A stretch of 64,000 bases of DNA from an uncultured Clostridia bacterium (GCA_934129745.1 CAKOWZ010000007.1:16613-80612); one strand, 5' to 3'. Positions 34,942 to 44,647 are shown, counted from the stretch's first letter. The notes: generated by a model not told the origin, from the letters alone. A program made the numbers and translations.

Positions 34942-34994
34942 AATAACTGCGTTAACCAATACATGTTTAATGCATTGTGCAACAGCACTAACTT

Positions 34995-35070
34995 GGGTCA
35001 TTAGCTCAGGTGGTAGAGCACTTGACTTTTAATCAAGTTGTCCGCGGTTCGAATCCGCGATGGCTCACCA
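34995..35070 (+). tRNA. tRNA-Lys (anticodon TTT)
   Basis: Cloverleaf with encoded CCA, anticodon loop CTTTTAA, T-loop GGTTCGAATCC. First of three tRNAs on one transcript. Confidence 0.96.
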
Positions 35071-35161
35071 AATCTAGGATTTAAGTTTAACTTAAATCCT
35101 AGAAAATTAATTATTTAATATAAATTATTATATATTAAATATACAAGCAAAAAATAAAAAT

Positions 35162-35236
35162 GGCCCGTTGGTCAAGCGGTTAAGACATCGCCCTTTCACG
35201 GCGGAGACATGGGTTCGATTCCCGTACGGGTCACCA
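35162..35236 (+). tRNA. tRNA-Glu (anticodon TTC)
   Basis: Cloverleaf with encoded CCA, acceptor GGCCCGT / ACGGGTC, anticodon loop CTTTCAC, T-loop GGTTCGATTCC. Confidence 0.96.
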
Positions 35237-35244
35237 ATAATATT

Positions 35245-35321
35245 GCCACTTTAGCTCAGTTGGCCAGAGCACCGCACTTGTAATGCGGGGGTCCTCAGTT
35301 CGAATCTGAGAAGTGGCTCCA
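35245..35321 (+). tRNA. tRNA-Thr (anticodon TGT)
   Basis: Cloverleaf with encoded CCA, acceptor GCCACTT / AAGTGGC, anticodon loop CTTGTAA. Eight bases after tRNA-Glu. Confidence 0.96.
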
Positions 35322-35328
35322 TTATAAA

Positions 35329-35370
35329 GGTCAGTAGTTTTGATTAAATCTTAATTACTGGCTTTTTTAT
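35329..35370 (+). terminator. Terminator of the tRNA cluster
   Basis: Stem GGTCAGTA / TTACTGGC (with wobble) and six T, starting eight bases after tRNA-Thr. Confidence 0.65.
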
Positions 35371-35511
35371 GCAATTTGTGAATTTTTGTAAATGCATAAT
35401 AAATGTAACATGGGTTATCTGCATATAAAATGATAAAATATATGCAGATAACGTAAGAAAAAACAAAAAAATATGCAGAAAGAAGGTTTTAAATAAATTT
35501 TGTTGTTTCTC

Positions 35512-35540
35512 TTGATATACATAGGAAAAATCTGTATAAT
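35512..35540 (+). promoter_or_regulatory. Promoter of the SDR reductase gene
   Basis: TTGATA (35512-35517), a 17-base spacer and TATAAT (35535-35540), 45 bases before the start codon. Confidence 0.75.
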
Positions 35541-35585
35541 ATTAAAATAAAGAGTATATAAGAAAGTATATCAGGAGGCAAAATA

Positions 35586-36320
35586 ATGACTGAAAATAAA
35601 GTAATATTAGTAACAGGAGGCTCAAGAGGAATAGGAGAAAATATTGTTAAAGAGTTAGCAAAACAAGGACATAAAGTAATATTAAATTATAATAAATCTG
35701 AAGAAAAGGCAAAAAAAATAAAAAAAGAACTTAAAATTAATAATTATCAGATAGAAATTTTTAAAGCAGATGTAACTAAAAGAGAAGAAGTTTCAAACAT
35801 GATTAAATTTTGTATAAAAACATTTGGAAAAATTGATGTTTTAATAAATAATGCAGGTATCTCACAAATAAAAATGTTTACAGATATAACAAATGAAGAT
35901 TGGGAAAATATGATTCAAACAAATTTAACATCATGTTTTTATACTATTCAAGAAGCTTTGAAATATATGATTAATGAAAAAAATGGTTGTATAATTAATA
36001 TATCTTCTATATGGGGAACAATAGGTGGTTCATGCGAAGTTCACTATTCAGCTGCAAAAGCTGGGTTACAAGGAATGACGAAGGCATTGGCAAAAGAGCT
36101 TGGCCCATCTAATATTCGTGTTAATTGTATTGCACCTGGAATTATTGATACTGATATGAATTCTAAGTTAAATGAACAAGATATTGAAAATATAAAAGAA
36201 GAAATTCCACTTGAAAAAATTGGAAAGCCAGAAAATATAACAAGTTGTGTGAAATGGTTGATAGAAGATGAATATACAACAGGTCAGACTATTCAAATTA
36301 ATGGGGGTTGGGCTGTTTAG
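35586..36320 (+). CDS. SDR-family 3-oxoacyl-ACP reductase-like enzyme
   Basis: 244 residues, the classical short-chain dehydrogenase length. NAD(P)-binding TGGSRGIG (about 10-17), NNAG (about 90-93), catalytic Ser in INISSIWG and YSAAKAG (Tyr-x3-Lys, about 155-159), and the PG motif APGIIDTDM. Arrangement matches FabG/YmfI-type NADPH reductases. Whether it serves fatty acid synthesis is uncertain, because no other fab gene is near and it is transcribed alone from its own promoter. AGGAGG precedes ATG. Confidence 0.88.
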   Translation: MTENKVILVTGGSRGIGENIVKELAKQGHKVILNYNKSEEKAKKIKKELKINNYQIEIFKADVTKREEVSNMIKFCIKTFGKIDVLINNAGISQIKMFTDITNEDWENMIQTNLTSCFYTIQEALKYMINEKNGCIINISSIWGTIGGSCEVHYSAAKAGLQGMTKALAKELGPSNIRVNCIAPGIIDTDMNSKLNEQDIENIKEEIPLEKIGKPENITSCVKWLIEDEYTTGQTIQINGGWAV

Positions 36321-36422
36321 TGGTATTTGTTTGAAAAATATATTATATGATAAAAAATATATGATATTGATAAAAATATTTGGAAAATTGGATGAAAAAA
36401 TATTTGAGAAAATGTTTAGTAA

Positions 36423-36474
36423 AAAATACACTAAATAATAAAAAGTAATTTTTATTATTTAGTGTATTTTTGTT
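36423..36474. terminator. Perfect 22-bp terminator hairpin
   Basis: Arms 36423-36444 and 36449-36470 are exact reverse complements (22 bp) with loop GTAA, containing TACACTAAATAATAAAAA. It works for both the SDR gene and the convergent gene at 36500. Confidence 0.85.
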
Positions 36475-36499
36475 AGTGTTTTTTATTTAATGAAATTTC

Positions 36500-37435
36500 T
36501 TATTTTAAGTTTTCATTATTGTTTTGTATATCTCTTTTATAATTTCCAGAAATTATTTTTGGAAGTTTTTCAAAAAAGTTACAAACAGTTTGTTTAATTT
36601 TTTTAGTCCAATAATTGAAACCTGTTGGTGCTAAAGCTATAGCTGTTTCATTACAGTTTTTGTTTTCGCCATTAGATTTTAATTGAGATGGATTAATTGT
36701 TGCAACAACTTGTGTATCCCCTGGAACTGTTTTAATTACTGCATAACAATTATTTGCAGGTTGATTTGCAGTTTGGTTTGTTGCTTGGATTGCTGTTTGA
36801 CTTGCAGCATTATTTACTATTTGATTTGTAAATTTTGTGTCATTTATCTGTTGACCAGCAACATTTGCAATATCAGCAGGTTGTGCATTTGTCTCAATTT
36901 TTGCAAAAATATTTTTAGTAGAATTTGCTGTAGTAGAACTTTCAGCTGTAATATTTTTTTCTGAAACATTATTTTCAAAAGGAATTATAGTATCGAAACT
37001 ATGTGGTACATCTTCTTTTAATTCCTTAGAAGTACCTGCATTTTTCACATTATTGGCATTTTCAAAATTACCAACATTACCAAAAGCTTTTTCAAAAAAT
37101 GAAAAGCTTTCCTTATTTTGACCTTTATTTGTAACTATATTTTTTTCAATATTAAATACATAATTTTTTCCAAAATTATTATCCCATTCATTATTTTGGT
37201 TTTTGAAACAGAAATTTAATGTTTCAGCAGGTAATAATTTTAATTCTGCTTGATAACCTAAATCTGTTTTTGACATTTCAACTTCATTTACATTATTCCA
37301 ATTTTCACCATAACCATAATGTAAATAAACTTTTTCATTGTTTCCTTGGTAAAATTTTCCTGTGTAAGAAACTTTTATTTTAGTATTTTCAACTAATTTA
37401 TCAGTATTAAAATAAATATCTTTTACTAATTCCAT
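36500..37435 (-). CDS. CBM25/53-like carbohydrate-binding protein, no signal peptide
   Basis: 311 residues. The N-terminal domain (about 15-95: KVSYTGKFYQGNNEKVYLHY, GYGENWNNV, FCFKNQNNEWDNN) fits the starch-binding CBM25/CBM53 type, including the Trp residues that contact sugar. Then comes a long Asn/Thr/Ala/Gln-rich low-complexity region (about 110-265) and a short helical end. No signal peptide, so it should be cytoplasmic and might coat glycogen or tether enzymes to it. No glycogen genes lie beside it. AGGGAGAG precedes ATG. An unusual cytoplasmic use of a module normally found on secreted amylases. Confidence 0.7.
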   Translation of the reverse strand: MELVKDIYFNTDKLVENTKIKVSYTGKFYQGNNEKVYLHYGYGENWNNVNEVEMSKTDLGYQAELKLLPAETLNFCFKNQNNEWDNNFGKNYVFNIEKNIVTNKGQNKESFSFFEKAFGNVGNFENANNVKNAGTSKELKEDVPHSFDTIIPFENNVSEKNITAESSTTANSTKNIFAKIETNAQPADIANVAGQQINDTKFTNQIVNNAASQTAIQATNQTANQPANNCYAVIKTVPGDTQVVATINPSQLKSNGENKNCNETAIALAPTGFNYWTKKIKQTVCNFFEKLPKIISGNYKRDIQNNNENLK

Positions 37436-37873
37436 AAAATCTCTCCCTTTAACTTATCTTTTGATTAACAACATTATATTATTAATGTTGTCTTAATTCA
37501 AGTATTTTCTACAAAAAAAATTAAAAAGTGATAAAATATATTTTAAGCTAATAAATTGGAGAAAAAACAACTATGTATAGACAGTGTTTAAAAGATAAAA
37601 CTTATATTATATTGTCAAATTTTGTAATAATTTGACGTACGATTTTTGTTGCAATTTGCTCAATTATATGTTTTAATAATAACCATAAAAATTTGATTTC
37701 TATAATTAAATAAATTAAACAAATACATTATTTAAATTTAATGTAAAAAATCTAAAAAATTTATAATTAAAAATTAAATCAAAAAATTTAAAATCAAAGT
37801 GTAAAATTCATTACACAAAAAAATCAAAATTAATTGAAAACAACCAACATATATGCTAGAATAGGAGTGATAA
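37436..37873. other. Divergent gap with a short hairpin
   Basis: No gene seen in 438 bases. Contains a hairpin GTCAAATT / AATTTGAC (about 37613-37635) and otherwise A/T-rich DNA with a run of ATTAAA-like words before the nuclease gene. Confidence 0.5.
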
Positions 37874-38731
37874 ATGAATACATATAAGCCAACTAATGAT
37901 TACATGTTTAAACGTATATTTGGCCATAAAAAGAATGCAGATTTATTAAAGGATTTGTTAGAAGGAATTTTGCCTGATATAAAAATAGCTAGTTTGGAGG
38001 TTAAACAACAGGTATCACTTGAAAAAGAAATCATTTCAGACAAATTAGGAATACTTGATATTGTTGCTACCGTGGATGATGGAACTATTGTTAATATCGA
38101 AATGCAGGTTAAAGATTTTGAAAATACTGTTGATAGATCTTTGTTTTATGAGGCAGGTCTTTTTCATGAGAGTTTAAAAGTTAAGCAAGATTATGCTGAA
38201 ATTCCAAAGGTTATAGGAATTTGGATTATGACTTATGATATTTTTAATGAAGGACCTTTTCATGAAAGAGCTAGATTGAGACGAGATTATGAAGATATTC
38301 TTTTAACAGATAAATTTGAGCTTCATTATATTCAATTGCCAAAGTTTAAAAGGAAATGTAAAAGAATTTCGAGCAAGTTAGATGAGTGGCTTACATTTAT
38401 TATTAATAATAATTTGGAGGAAATCAGTATGATTAATAATGAGTATGTAAAAAAAGCTGAGGAAGAATTAGAATATCTAAATGGAGATGAGAAAGAAAGA
38501 GAACTTGCTAGATTGCGTGAAAAAGCAATTCGTGATGAAGCAGCTGCAATAGCTGGGGCTACTAAAAGAGGTAGAGAAGCTGGTTTAGCAGAGGGAATTG
38601 CTAAAGGTGTTGTAAAAGGTGCTGCTGCAGAAAAGGTTGAAATTGCAAAGAAAATGTTAAAGGAAAATATTGAAATTGACATTATTGTTAAAATAACAGG
38701 TTTGAGTAGAAAAGAAATTGAAAATTTATAA
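37874..38731 (+). CDS. Rpn/PD-(D/E)XK-family nuclease (PDDEXK_2)
   Basis: 285 residues. N-terminus NTYKPTNDYMFKRIFGHKKN is the hallmark of Rpn-like 'recombination-promoting nuclease / putative transposase' proteins. Nuclease core: GILDIVATVDDGTIVNIEMQ (about 58-77) supplies the D..ExQ catalytic set. The C-terminal third (about 190-285) is a charged helix with AGxAxGIAKGVVKG-type repeats, typical of this family. AGGAGTGAT precedes ATG. Family members cut DNA and may be defence or mobile-element genes. It is followed by a REP-like palindrome. Confidence 0.85.
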   Translation: MNTYKPTNDYMFKRIFGHKKNADLLKDLLEGILPDIKIASLEVKQQVSLEKEIISDKLGILDIVATVDDGTIVNIEMQVKDFENTVDRSLFYEAGLFHESLKVKQDYAEIPKVIGIWIMTYDIFNEGPFHERARLRRDYEDILLTDKFELHYIQLPKFKRKCKRISSKLDEWLTFIINNNLEEISMINNEYVKKAEEELEYLNGDEKERELARLREKAIRDEAAAIAGATKRGREAGLAEGIAKGVVKGAAAEKVEIAKKMLKENIEIDIIVKITGLSRKEIENL

Positions 38732-38844
38732 TAGGTATTTAGTTTAGGTAAGTTTAATAATTAAAGTTGAAATCAAATTTTTAGAATAAATAAGAATTGT
38801 ATTTTCTGGCATATGAAATATAATTCTTTTTTTGTGTGAGCGAT

Positions 38845-38908
38845 TGTGCAATTGGGGACGCGTCCAAATTGTTCAAATGAGCAATTTGGACGCGTCCCCA
38901 ATTGCACA
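38845..38908. repeat. REP-like palindromic element, copy 2
   Basis: Arms of 30 bp (38845-38874 and 38879-38908) match with one mismatch around a 4-base loop AAAT. Core GGGGACGCGTCC twice. The most perfect of the three copies; it would fold into a very stable hairpin in DNA or RNA. Confidence 0.85.
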
Positions 38909-38996
38909 TAATTTTACAAAATATATTGTAATTCAGCGCCTAAATATGTTATACTAACTTCAAATTAAAAAACACAGATTAGAGAGGACAACGAAA

Positions 38997-40349
38997 ATGA
39001 GCAATAGAAATAACAATAGAAAAAACAGTAAAAATACAAAAAACAGAAAAAAAACAACAAGAAATTCGAGAAGAACAAGATCTAGAAGAAATCAAAACAG
39101 AAAATTAAATTACAAAAAGGTTGCTGGTTGTATTTTAATATTAGTTTTACTTATTATGACTACTATAATATGTTCAAAAAAAATAATGACTAGAACTCAA
39201 CCAACTGAAACAACTGAGGTCGCGGCTGTTGAGGAGAAAAAAGATATAACAATAAATATGGTTGCAATAGGTGATATTATGAGTCATACATCAAATTTTC
39301 AAGATGCATATAATAGTGAAACAAAGTCATATGATTTTTCATATGTATTTGAAGATATAAAAGATTACATTAAAAATGCGGATATTGCAATTGGGAATTT
39401 AGAGACTACATTTGCTGGAAAAGATGCTGGATATAGTGGATATCCAAATTTCAATACACCTGAGCAATTGGCTCAAAATATCAAGGATTTAGGGGTTGAT
39501 GTTGTTTCAACTGCTAATAATCATAGTTTAGATAAAAAATATAATGGTTTGGTTAATACTCTAGATGAGCTTGATAAAGTGGGTTTAAGCCACACTGGAA
39601 CATATAGAAGTGTTGATGAGCAAAATACAATTTTGACTAAAAATGTTAATGGAATCAATATTGCATTTTTGTCTTTTACATATGGAACAAATGGAATTCC
39701 TGTGCCAAAAGGAAAAGAATATTGTATTAATTTGATTGATAATAATTTAATTTTAGACCAAATTGCTAAGGCAAAAGAAACTAATCCAGATTTGATTTGT
39801 GTTAATATGCATTGGGGTGTGGAATATCAACTTAAACAAAATGCGACACAAGAGAATTTGGCAGATTTCTTGTTTAAAAATGGTGTTGATATTATTTTTG
39901 GAAGTCATCCACATGTTCTCGAACCAATGGAAAAACGTACAATTACTATGGAGGATGGCACTACAAAAGATGGTTTTGTAATATATTCTCTTGGGAATTT
40001 TATGTCAGGACAGGTTAGTGAAAATACTCAAAATACTATTATTCTGCAGTTAAAGATTACAAAACATGTTGATGATGGTAAAATTACAATTGATGATGTA
40101 AATTATGTGCCTATTTTTATGTATAATATGGGGTCTGGTAATGAAAAAAAATACAAGATTTTAGATATTAATAAAACTATTTCTGATTATGAAAATCAAA
40201 ATGAAAATCAAAATGAGAATGAAAATGGAAGCAATAATAGCAACAATAATGACAACAATAGCAGCAGTGTATCTCAGGTTGTTTATAATAAAGTTAAGGA
40301 TGCAAAAAACAAGATTGAGGAAATTGTTGGTAAACAAAGTGATGTTTAA
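38997..40349 (+). CDS. CapA-family metallophosphoesterase-like protein
   Basis: 450 residues. A very basic N-terminus (about 1-42, Asn/Lys/Arg-rich), one membrane helix (about 43-60), then a CapA/PgsA-like domain (about 80-390): VAIGDIMSHTS, GNLETTFAG, STANNHSLD, VNMHWGVEY and GSHPHVLEP, the metal-binding motifs of the calcineurin-like fold. CapA proteins take part in poly-gamma-glutamate capsule export in Bacillus, but most clostridial members are of unknown role. C-terminal Asn/Glu tract (about 403-427). No capBC partners nearby, so capsule function is not shown. Confidence 0.88.
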   Translation: MSNRNNNRKNSKNTKNRKKTTRNSRRTRSRRNQNRKLNYKKVAGCILILVLLIMTTIICSKKIMTRTQPTETTEVAAVEEKKDITINMVAIGDIMSHTSNFQDAYNSETKSYDFSYVFEDIKDYIKNADIAIGNLETTFAGKDAGYSGYPNFNTPEQLAQNIKDLGVDVVSTANNHSLDKKYNGLVNTLDELDKVGLSHTGTYRSVDEQNTILTKNVNGINIAFLSFTYGTNGIPVPKGKEYCINLIDNNLILDQIAKAKETNPDLICVNMHWGVEYQLKQNATQENLADFLFKNGVDIIFGSHPHVLEPMEKRTITMEDGTTKDGFVIYSLGNFMSGQVSENTQNTIILQLKITKHVDDGKITIDDVNYVPIFMYNMGSGNEKKYKILDINKTISDYENQNENQNENENGSNNSNNNDNNSSSVSQVVYNKVKDAKNKIEEIVGKQSDV

Positions 40350-40357
40350 TGATAAAT

Positions 40358-40392
40358 AAAAAAATTCGTGTTCAAAAAACACGAATTTTTTT
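40358..40392. terminator. Terminator after the CapA-like gene
   Basis: 15-bp perfect stem (40358-40372 and 40378-40392, containing ATTCGTGTT and AACACGAAT) with loop CAAAA and a run of seven T. Confidence 0.85.
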
Positions 40393-40461
40393 ACTGTTAT
40401 TGCAAAGATTATAAGCTATGTTCCAAAATTAAAACATTAATCTTTTTTTGATTATGAAAAT

Positions 40462-41409
40462 TTATGATAATAAATCCTTTTTCTTTAACCATAAAATTGT
40501 GATTGCAGTTGTAATTATCATAAAAATAGATAATATTAAAAATCCCCATTGATTATGTTGAAAAGGAACAAAAACATTCATTCCCCATAAACTAGCGATT
40601 AACGTAGGTATTGCAATTATAATTGTAATTGAAGTTAAGCGTTTCATTACACCATTCAAATTGTTTGAAATAATTGATGCATATGCATCCATTGTACCAT
40701 TTAAAATATCACTATAAATTTTAGACATTTCAATAGCTTGTTTGTTTTCAATGATTGAATCTTCTAACAAATCCTCATCTTCTTCATATAATTTAATGAT
40801 TCTACCTTTTAAAGTTTTTTCCATTACTGTTTCATTTGATTTTAAAGATGTTGTAAAATACACTAAACTTTTATCTAAATTTAACAATTTCAATAATTCT
40901 TGGTTTTGCAAAGTTTTTTGCAAGATATTTTCAGCAACTTCTGTTTCTTTATTAATTTGTTTTAATAACTTTAAAAAAATAGAAGCATTTTCATAGAAAA
41001 ATTGAAATATAAATCTGCTTTTTTTATAAGTTATAATTTTTTTGTTAATCGAATTTTCAAGATTTGAAATTATTTTATTTTTCTTTAGAGAAACTGTTAT
41101 AAAAAAATCATCTCTTACAACAATAAGCCCAACTGGCATTGTTGTATATACATCAAAATTATTGTTCTTCTCAAGAATTGGAACATCAACAATAAATAAA
41201 ATTGTTCCATCATCTTCAAAATCAATTCTGGCTTTTTCTTCGTAATCTAAAGCATATCTAATAAAATTATCAGAAATTTTGGCTTTCTCACAAATTAATT
41301 TAATCTCCTTTTCAGAGGGGGAGACCATGTTTATCCAACAACCTTTTTCTATTTCTTTTTGTTCTGTAGTTACATTTGTTTCAATATTTGTATTATATAT
41401 TTTTACCAA
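40462..41409 (-). CDS. corA: CorA-family divalent metal ion transporter
   Basis: 315 residues from TTG at 41409, chosen because AAAGGAGGGGG lies directly upstream; upstream in-frame ATG would run through an untranslated leader. A soluble funnel domain (about 1-240) is followed by two C-terminal membrane helices, with the diagnostic pore motif GMN (SLWGMNVFVP) at the end of the first. Imports Mg2+ (or Co2+/Ni2+) as a pentamer. The basic KKKDLLS end fits the inside location. Monocistronic, with a REP-like palindrome upstream. Confidence 0.9.
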   Translation of the reverse strand: MVKIYNTNIETNVTTEQKEIEKGCWINMVSPSEKEIKLICEKAKISDNFIRYALDYEEKARIDFEDDGTILFIVDVPILEKNNNFDVYTTMPVGLIVVRDDFFITVSLKKNKIISNLENSINKKIITYKKSRFIFQFFYENASIFLKLLKQINKETEVAENILQKTLQNQELLKLLNLDKSLVYFTTSLKSNETVMEKTLKGRIIKLYEEDEDLLEDSIIENKQAIEMSKIYSDILNGTMDAYASIISNNLNGVMKRLTSITIIIAIPTLIASLWGMNVFVPFQHNQWGFLILSIFMIITTAITILWLKKKDLLS

Positions 41410-41478
41410 ATTAATTCCCCCTCCTTTACTATGTAGTATTATAACATAGTATGAACTTATATGCAAGATATTATGTAC

Positions 41479-41537
41479 GGTGTGCAATTAGGGACGCGTC
41501 CATTCTGCTCAAATGAACGCGTCCCTAATTGCACACC
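41479..41537. repeat. REP-like palindromic element, copy 3
   Basis: Perfect 21-bp arms (41479-41499 and 41517-41537, GGTGTGCAATTAGGGACGCG..) around a 17-base loop. Core GGGACGCGTCC as in the other two copies, with one arm base differing (TTAGGG instead of TTGGGG). Lies between the corA start and the end of the CAP-domain gene. Confidence 0.85.
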
Positions 41538-41642
41538 ACGAAAAAAAGTGCATTTTGGAATTTTTAATCTCTTTTGATACTTAGCAAGTAATTATATATC
41601 TAATGTGCAAATTGATTAAAATCGAATTTAATGTGTCATAAA

Positions 41643-42179
41643 TTAACCAATAAACAATTGCACATAAATTTTGCCATAAACAGGGCTATCAATCACTACA
41701 ATACCAGTATAACTAAAATTTTTTTCTAAAATATTAGCTTTATGAGAAGGAGAATTTATCCATGCAGCAACAGCTCTTTCTGGAGTAGTATTACCTGCTA
41801 AATTTTCACCTGCAATCATATAATCAATTCCATAATCTTCTAACATCTCAAAAGGGGTACCTAAATTAACAGAAGTATGGGAAAAGTAATTATTTTGTAC
41901 TAAATCAATAGCCTTTAAATAAGCAACATCTTGTAAACTAGACAAAGCCTTTAATTCAGTTAGCCCATTTTTTATTCTATATTTATTTATTAAATCTAAA
42001 GTTTCTTGTTCCTCAGCTGATAAATCAGCATAATCATCTAATACTAATTTTTCTACATTACTTTTAATATTCTGTTCAGAAAGTACAGCAGTTCTGTAAG
42101 TAGCAAAAGAGAAAGTATTAAGGATAAAAACAATCACAAAAATAAATAAAATACCAAATGTTCTTTTTGATATTTTCAT
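41643..42179 (-). CDS. CAP-domain (SCP/PR1, YkwD-like) secreted protein
   Basis: About 178 residues from ATG at 42179 (MKISKRTFGILFIFVIVFIL), which gives a normal signal or anchor helix; 11 upstream residues in frame are not needed. The CAP domain (about 60-178) contains ETLDLINKYRIKNGL, YFSHTS (His), IAGENLAG (Glu) and WINSPSHKANIL (His), the classic cleft residues. Bacterial CAP proteins are found around sporulation and the cell envelope; activity unproven. AGGGGATG is the nearest ribosome site but somewhat far from ATG. Confidence 0.85.
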   Translation of the reverse strand: MKISKRTFGILFIFVIVFILNTFSFATYRTAVLSEQNIKSNVEKLVLDDYADLSAEEQETLDLINKYRIKNGLTELKALSSLQDVAYLKAIDLVQNNYFSHTSVNLGTPFEMLEDYGIDYMIAGENLAGNTTPERAVAAWINSPSHKANILEKNFSYTGIVVIDSPVYGKIYVQLFIG

Positions 42180-42430
42180 TCTTGAAACACATCCCCTAAA
42201 AATAATATTCACATTAAATTTTTTATCTTAGGTAGTGTAAATATTTTATCCATTGTTATATGCTTCTATACTAAGAAACAACGATAATATTATATCACCA
42301 TACAAAAATTATGTCAACACAACAAAACAAAAATTTCATAATTTACTCCTGTGAAAAAATGAAATAAACTATTCAAAAAATACAAAATATGATATACTAA
42401 TTTTAAATTTAAGAATAGGAGAATGATAAA

Positions 42431-44647
42431 ATGAGTAAAGAAAAAATAGGATTGATAGGAATAATCATTATTATGTTACTTTCAAGCATATTTGTAATGC
42501 CTAGTGAAACAATGCCAACATGGATAACGTTATTAATTACAAGTGCTTTTACTACAGTATATGTAATATATAAAAAAATAAAAAAAGAAAAAAATGTAAT
42601 AATAAAAAGCAAATTGGATATAGCAATACTTATATTTATGCTTTCTCCACTTATTCCATTGATATTTAACACAGCAGTATCATTTAGCGAAACAATAATT
42701 GCTATATTAAGGTATTGGACTATATATGGAGTATATATTTTAGCAAGAAATTTAATTACAGAAGATAAAGAGAAAAAAATTATAATAAATGCACTTATTA
42801 TAATTTCTGTAATACCAATTATACTTGGATATGATATGTTTTTTAAAATAAATTTATTTCAACCTATTTTAAGGTTTTTTAATATTAGTGCTTTTCATGA
42901 ATATAGGATGATTTCTGTATTCGATTATGCTAATACTTATGCAATATATCTAAGTGTTATGACATTTTTAGCGATTGCACTGTTCTTAAATACAGAAGAA
43001 AAAAAATTAAAAATTTTATATGGAATATATATACTAATTGCAAGTATAACAATAATACTTACACAATCTAAAGCAACAATAGCACTTCTTGGAATCTTAA
43101 TACTTATATTTATTTTAAAGAAATTAAAAGATAAAAAAACAGCTAAAAAATATATAGTTATTGGTGCATCTTTAATAATAGCATTTTTTATATACTTTTT
43201 TGTTGGCCTAAATTTCTCTAAACCTGTTGTAGTAAAAGGAAATCAGGAAGAATGGATTAGAGGTATAGAACCAAATACAAAATATGTAATTGAATTTGAT
43301 GTAAATGCAGAGACAAATACACAAGAAGAATGTTTTGAAATACAAATAGATGAAGCAAATCAATATAATATCACAGAAATTAAGGGTAAGGTTACTTTTG
43401 GAACGTGTAATGATACAAAAAAAATAGAGTTTACAACAGGTGATAGTGTAGACCATTTAGCTTTATATATGAAAAATATGTCAGAACAAGAATTTACAAT
43501 AAATGCTTGTAGAATAAATGGTGAAAAATATACTATAAAGTATCTAATGCTTCCAAATGGATTAGTAAGAATGTTTACAACATTTAATTTCAAAAATTCA
43601 AGTGTATGGCAAAGATTTGATTACTGGGGAGATGGTTTTAAAATAATAAAAGATAATTGGCTTTTTGGAGCAGGTGGAAATGCTTGGAATTTGTTATATG
43701 GTAAAGTTCAAGATTATCAATATTATTCTGCAAATGTTCATAGTAATATTTTAGATATATGGATGTCATTTGGAATAATTAGCTTAATTGCTTTTATCTC
43801 TATACTGGTACTTATATTAAAAAATGTAAAAGATATAATAAAAAATAGAAGTGATATAAAAGTATATAGAATGCAAGTTGCAATGTTAATAAGCATATTA
43901 ATAATATTTTTACATTCTTGTATGGATATGGATTTTTCGTTTATCACAATAGGAATATTATTTTATTTACTTGTTGCCTTGAGTAGTTCAAAAGATAAAG
44001 AATTAAAGACAAAAAAGATAGAAATAATAGACTACATCATAGTTATTGCATTTGCAGTTATTACGACAATTAATATTTTGGGGCTTACATCAGACTTATT
44101 AAAAGAAAGCAATCCAAAACTAAGTAGTAAACTTTCGCCATGGAATGAACAATATATGTATAATGATATTGTGGGAACACAAAATCCTAATGAATATGAT
44201 AAAGAAAATATGCAAAAAATGATAAAATATATGAAAAAAGAACCTTATTCACAACAACAACAATGGATAACCACATATTTAGCATCTAATATTTCACGAG
44301 GTTTAGAACAAGAAGGATATGAAGCAAATGTAGAAGGTATAGATTTTTGGATTGATTTTTGGAGAAACAATAAAATTGAAAGTAAATATGATTCTAATAT
44401 GATAATTCAAAAGATAAATAATGAATTAGAAATTTTAATGGCTATGAATAATCTGGAAAATATAACAGAAGAAACAAAAAAACAAATGTTAGAAATTATA
44501 GAAATAGTAGAAAAAGATTATAAAGAATATGAAAATAACATATTAGAATATACAAAACACAAAGATACTAAAGAAGAAAGCGAAAAGAATCATCAAAAAT
44601 ATACGGAATTGTATAATAAAATATTAAAAATTAAGGAAAAAATATGA
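42431..44647 (+). CDS. O-antigen ligase/polymerase (Wzy/WaaL-type) membrane protein
   Basis: 738 residues. About 11 membrane segments; the Wzy_C core includes ILTQSKATIALLGILILIFIL and, after a periplasmic-side loop, FGAGGNAWNLLYG..ANVHSNILDIWMSFG, with the His of the ligase signature. Between the membrane halves is an added extracellular beta-rich domain (about 265-375) that resembles a sugar-binding sandwich. The C-terminal 170 residues are soluble and helical. It would polymerise or attach a surface glycan built by the downstream genes. AGGAGAATG precedes ATG. First gene of the exopolysaccharide locus. Confidence 0.82.
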   Translation: MSKEKIGLIGIIIIMLLSSIFVMPSETMPTWITLLITSAFTTVYVIYKKIKKEKNVIIKSKLDIAILIFMLSPLIPLIFNTAVSFSETIIAILRYWTIYGVYILARNLITEDKEKKIIINALIIISVIPIILGYDMFFKINLFQPILRFFNISAFHEYRMISVFDYANTYAIYLSVMTFLAIALFLNTEEKKLKILYGIYILIASITIILTQSKATIALLGILILIFILKKLKDKKTAKKYIVIGASLIIAFFIYFFVGLNFSKPVVVKGNQEEWIRGIEPNTKYVIEFDVNAETNTQEECFEIQIDEANQYNITEIKGKVTFGTCNDTKKIEFTTGDSVDHLALYMKNMSEQEFTINACRINGEKYTIKYLMLPNGLVRMFTTFNFKNSSVWQRFDYWGDGFKIIKDNWLFGAGGNAWNLLYGKVQDYQYYSANVHSNILDIWMSFGIISLIAFISILVLILKNVKDIIKNRSDIKVYRMQVAMLISILIIFLHSCMDMDFSFITIGILFYLLVALSSSKDKELKTKKIEIIDYIIVIAFAVITTINILGLTSDLLKESNPKLSSKLSPWNEQYMYNDIVGTQNPNEYDKENMQKMIKYMKKEPYSQQQQWITTYLASNISRGLEQEGYEANVEGIDFWIDFWRNNKIESKYDSNMIIQKINNELEILMAMNNLENITEETKKQMLEIIEIVEKDYKEYENNILEYTKHKDTKEESEKNHQKYTELYNKILKIKEKI

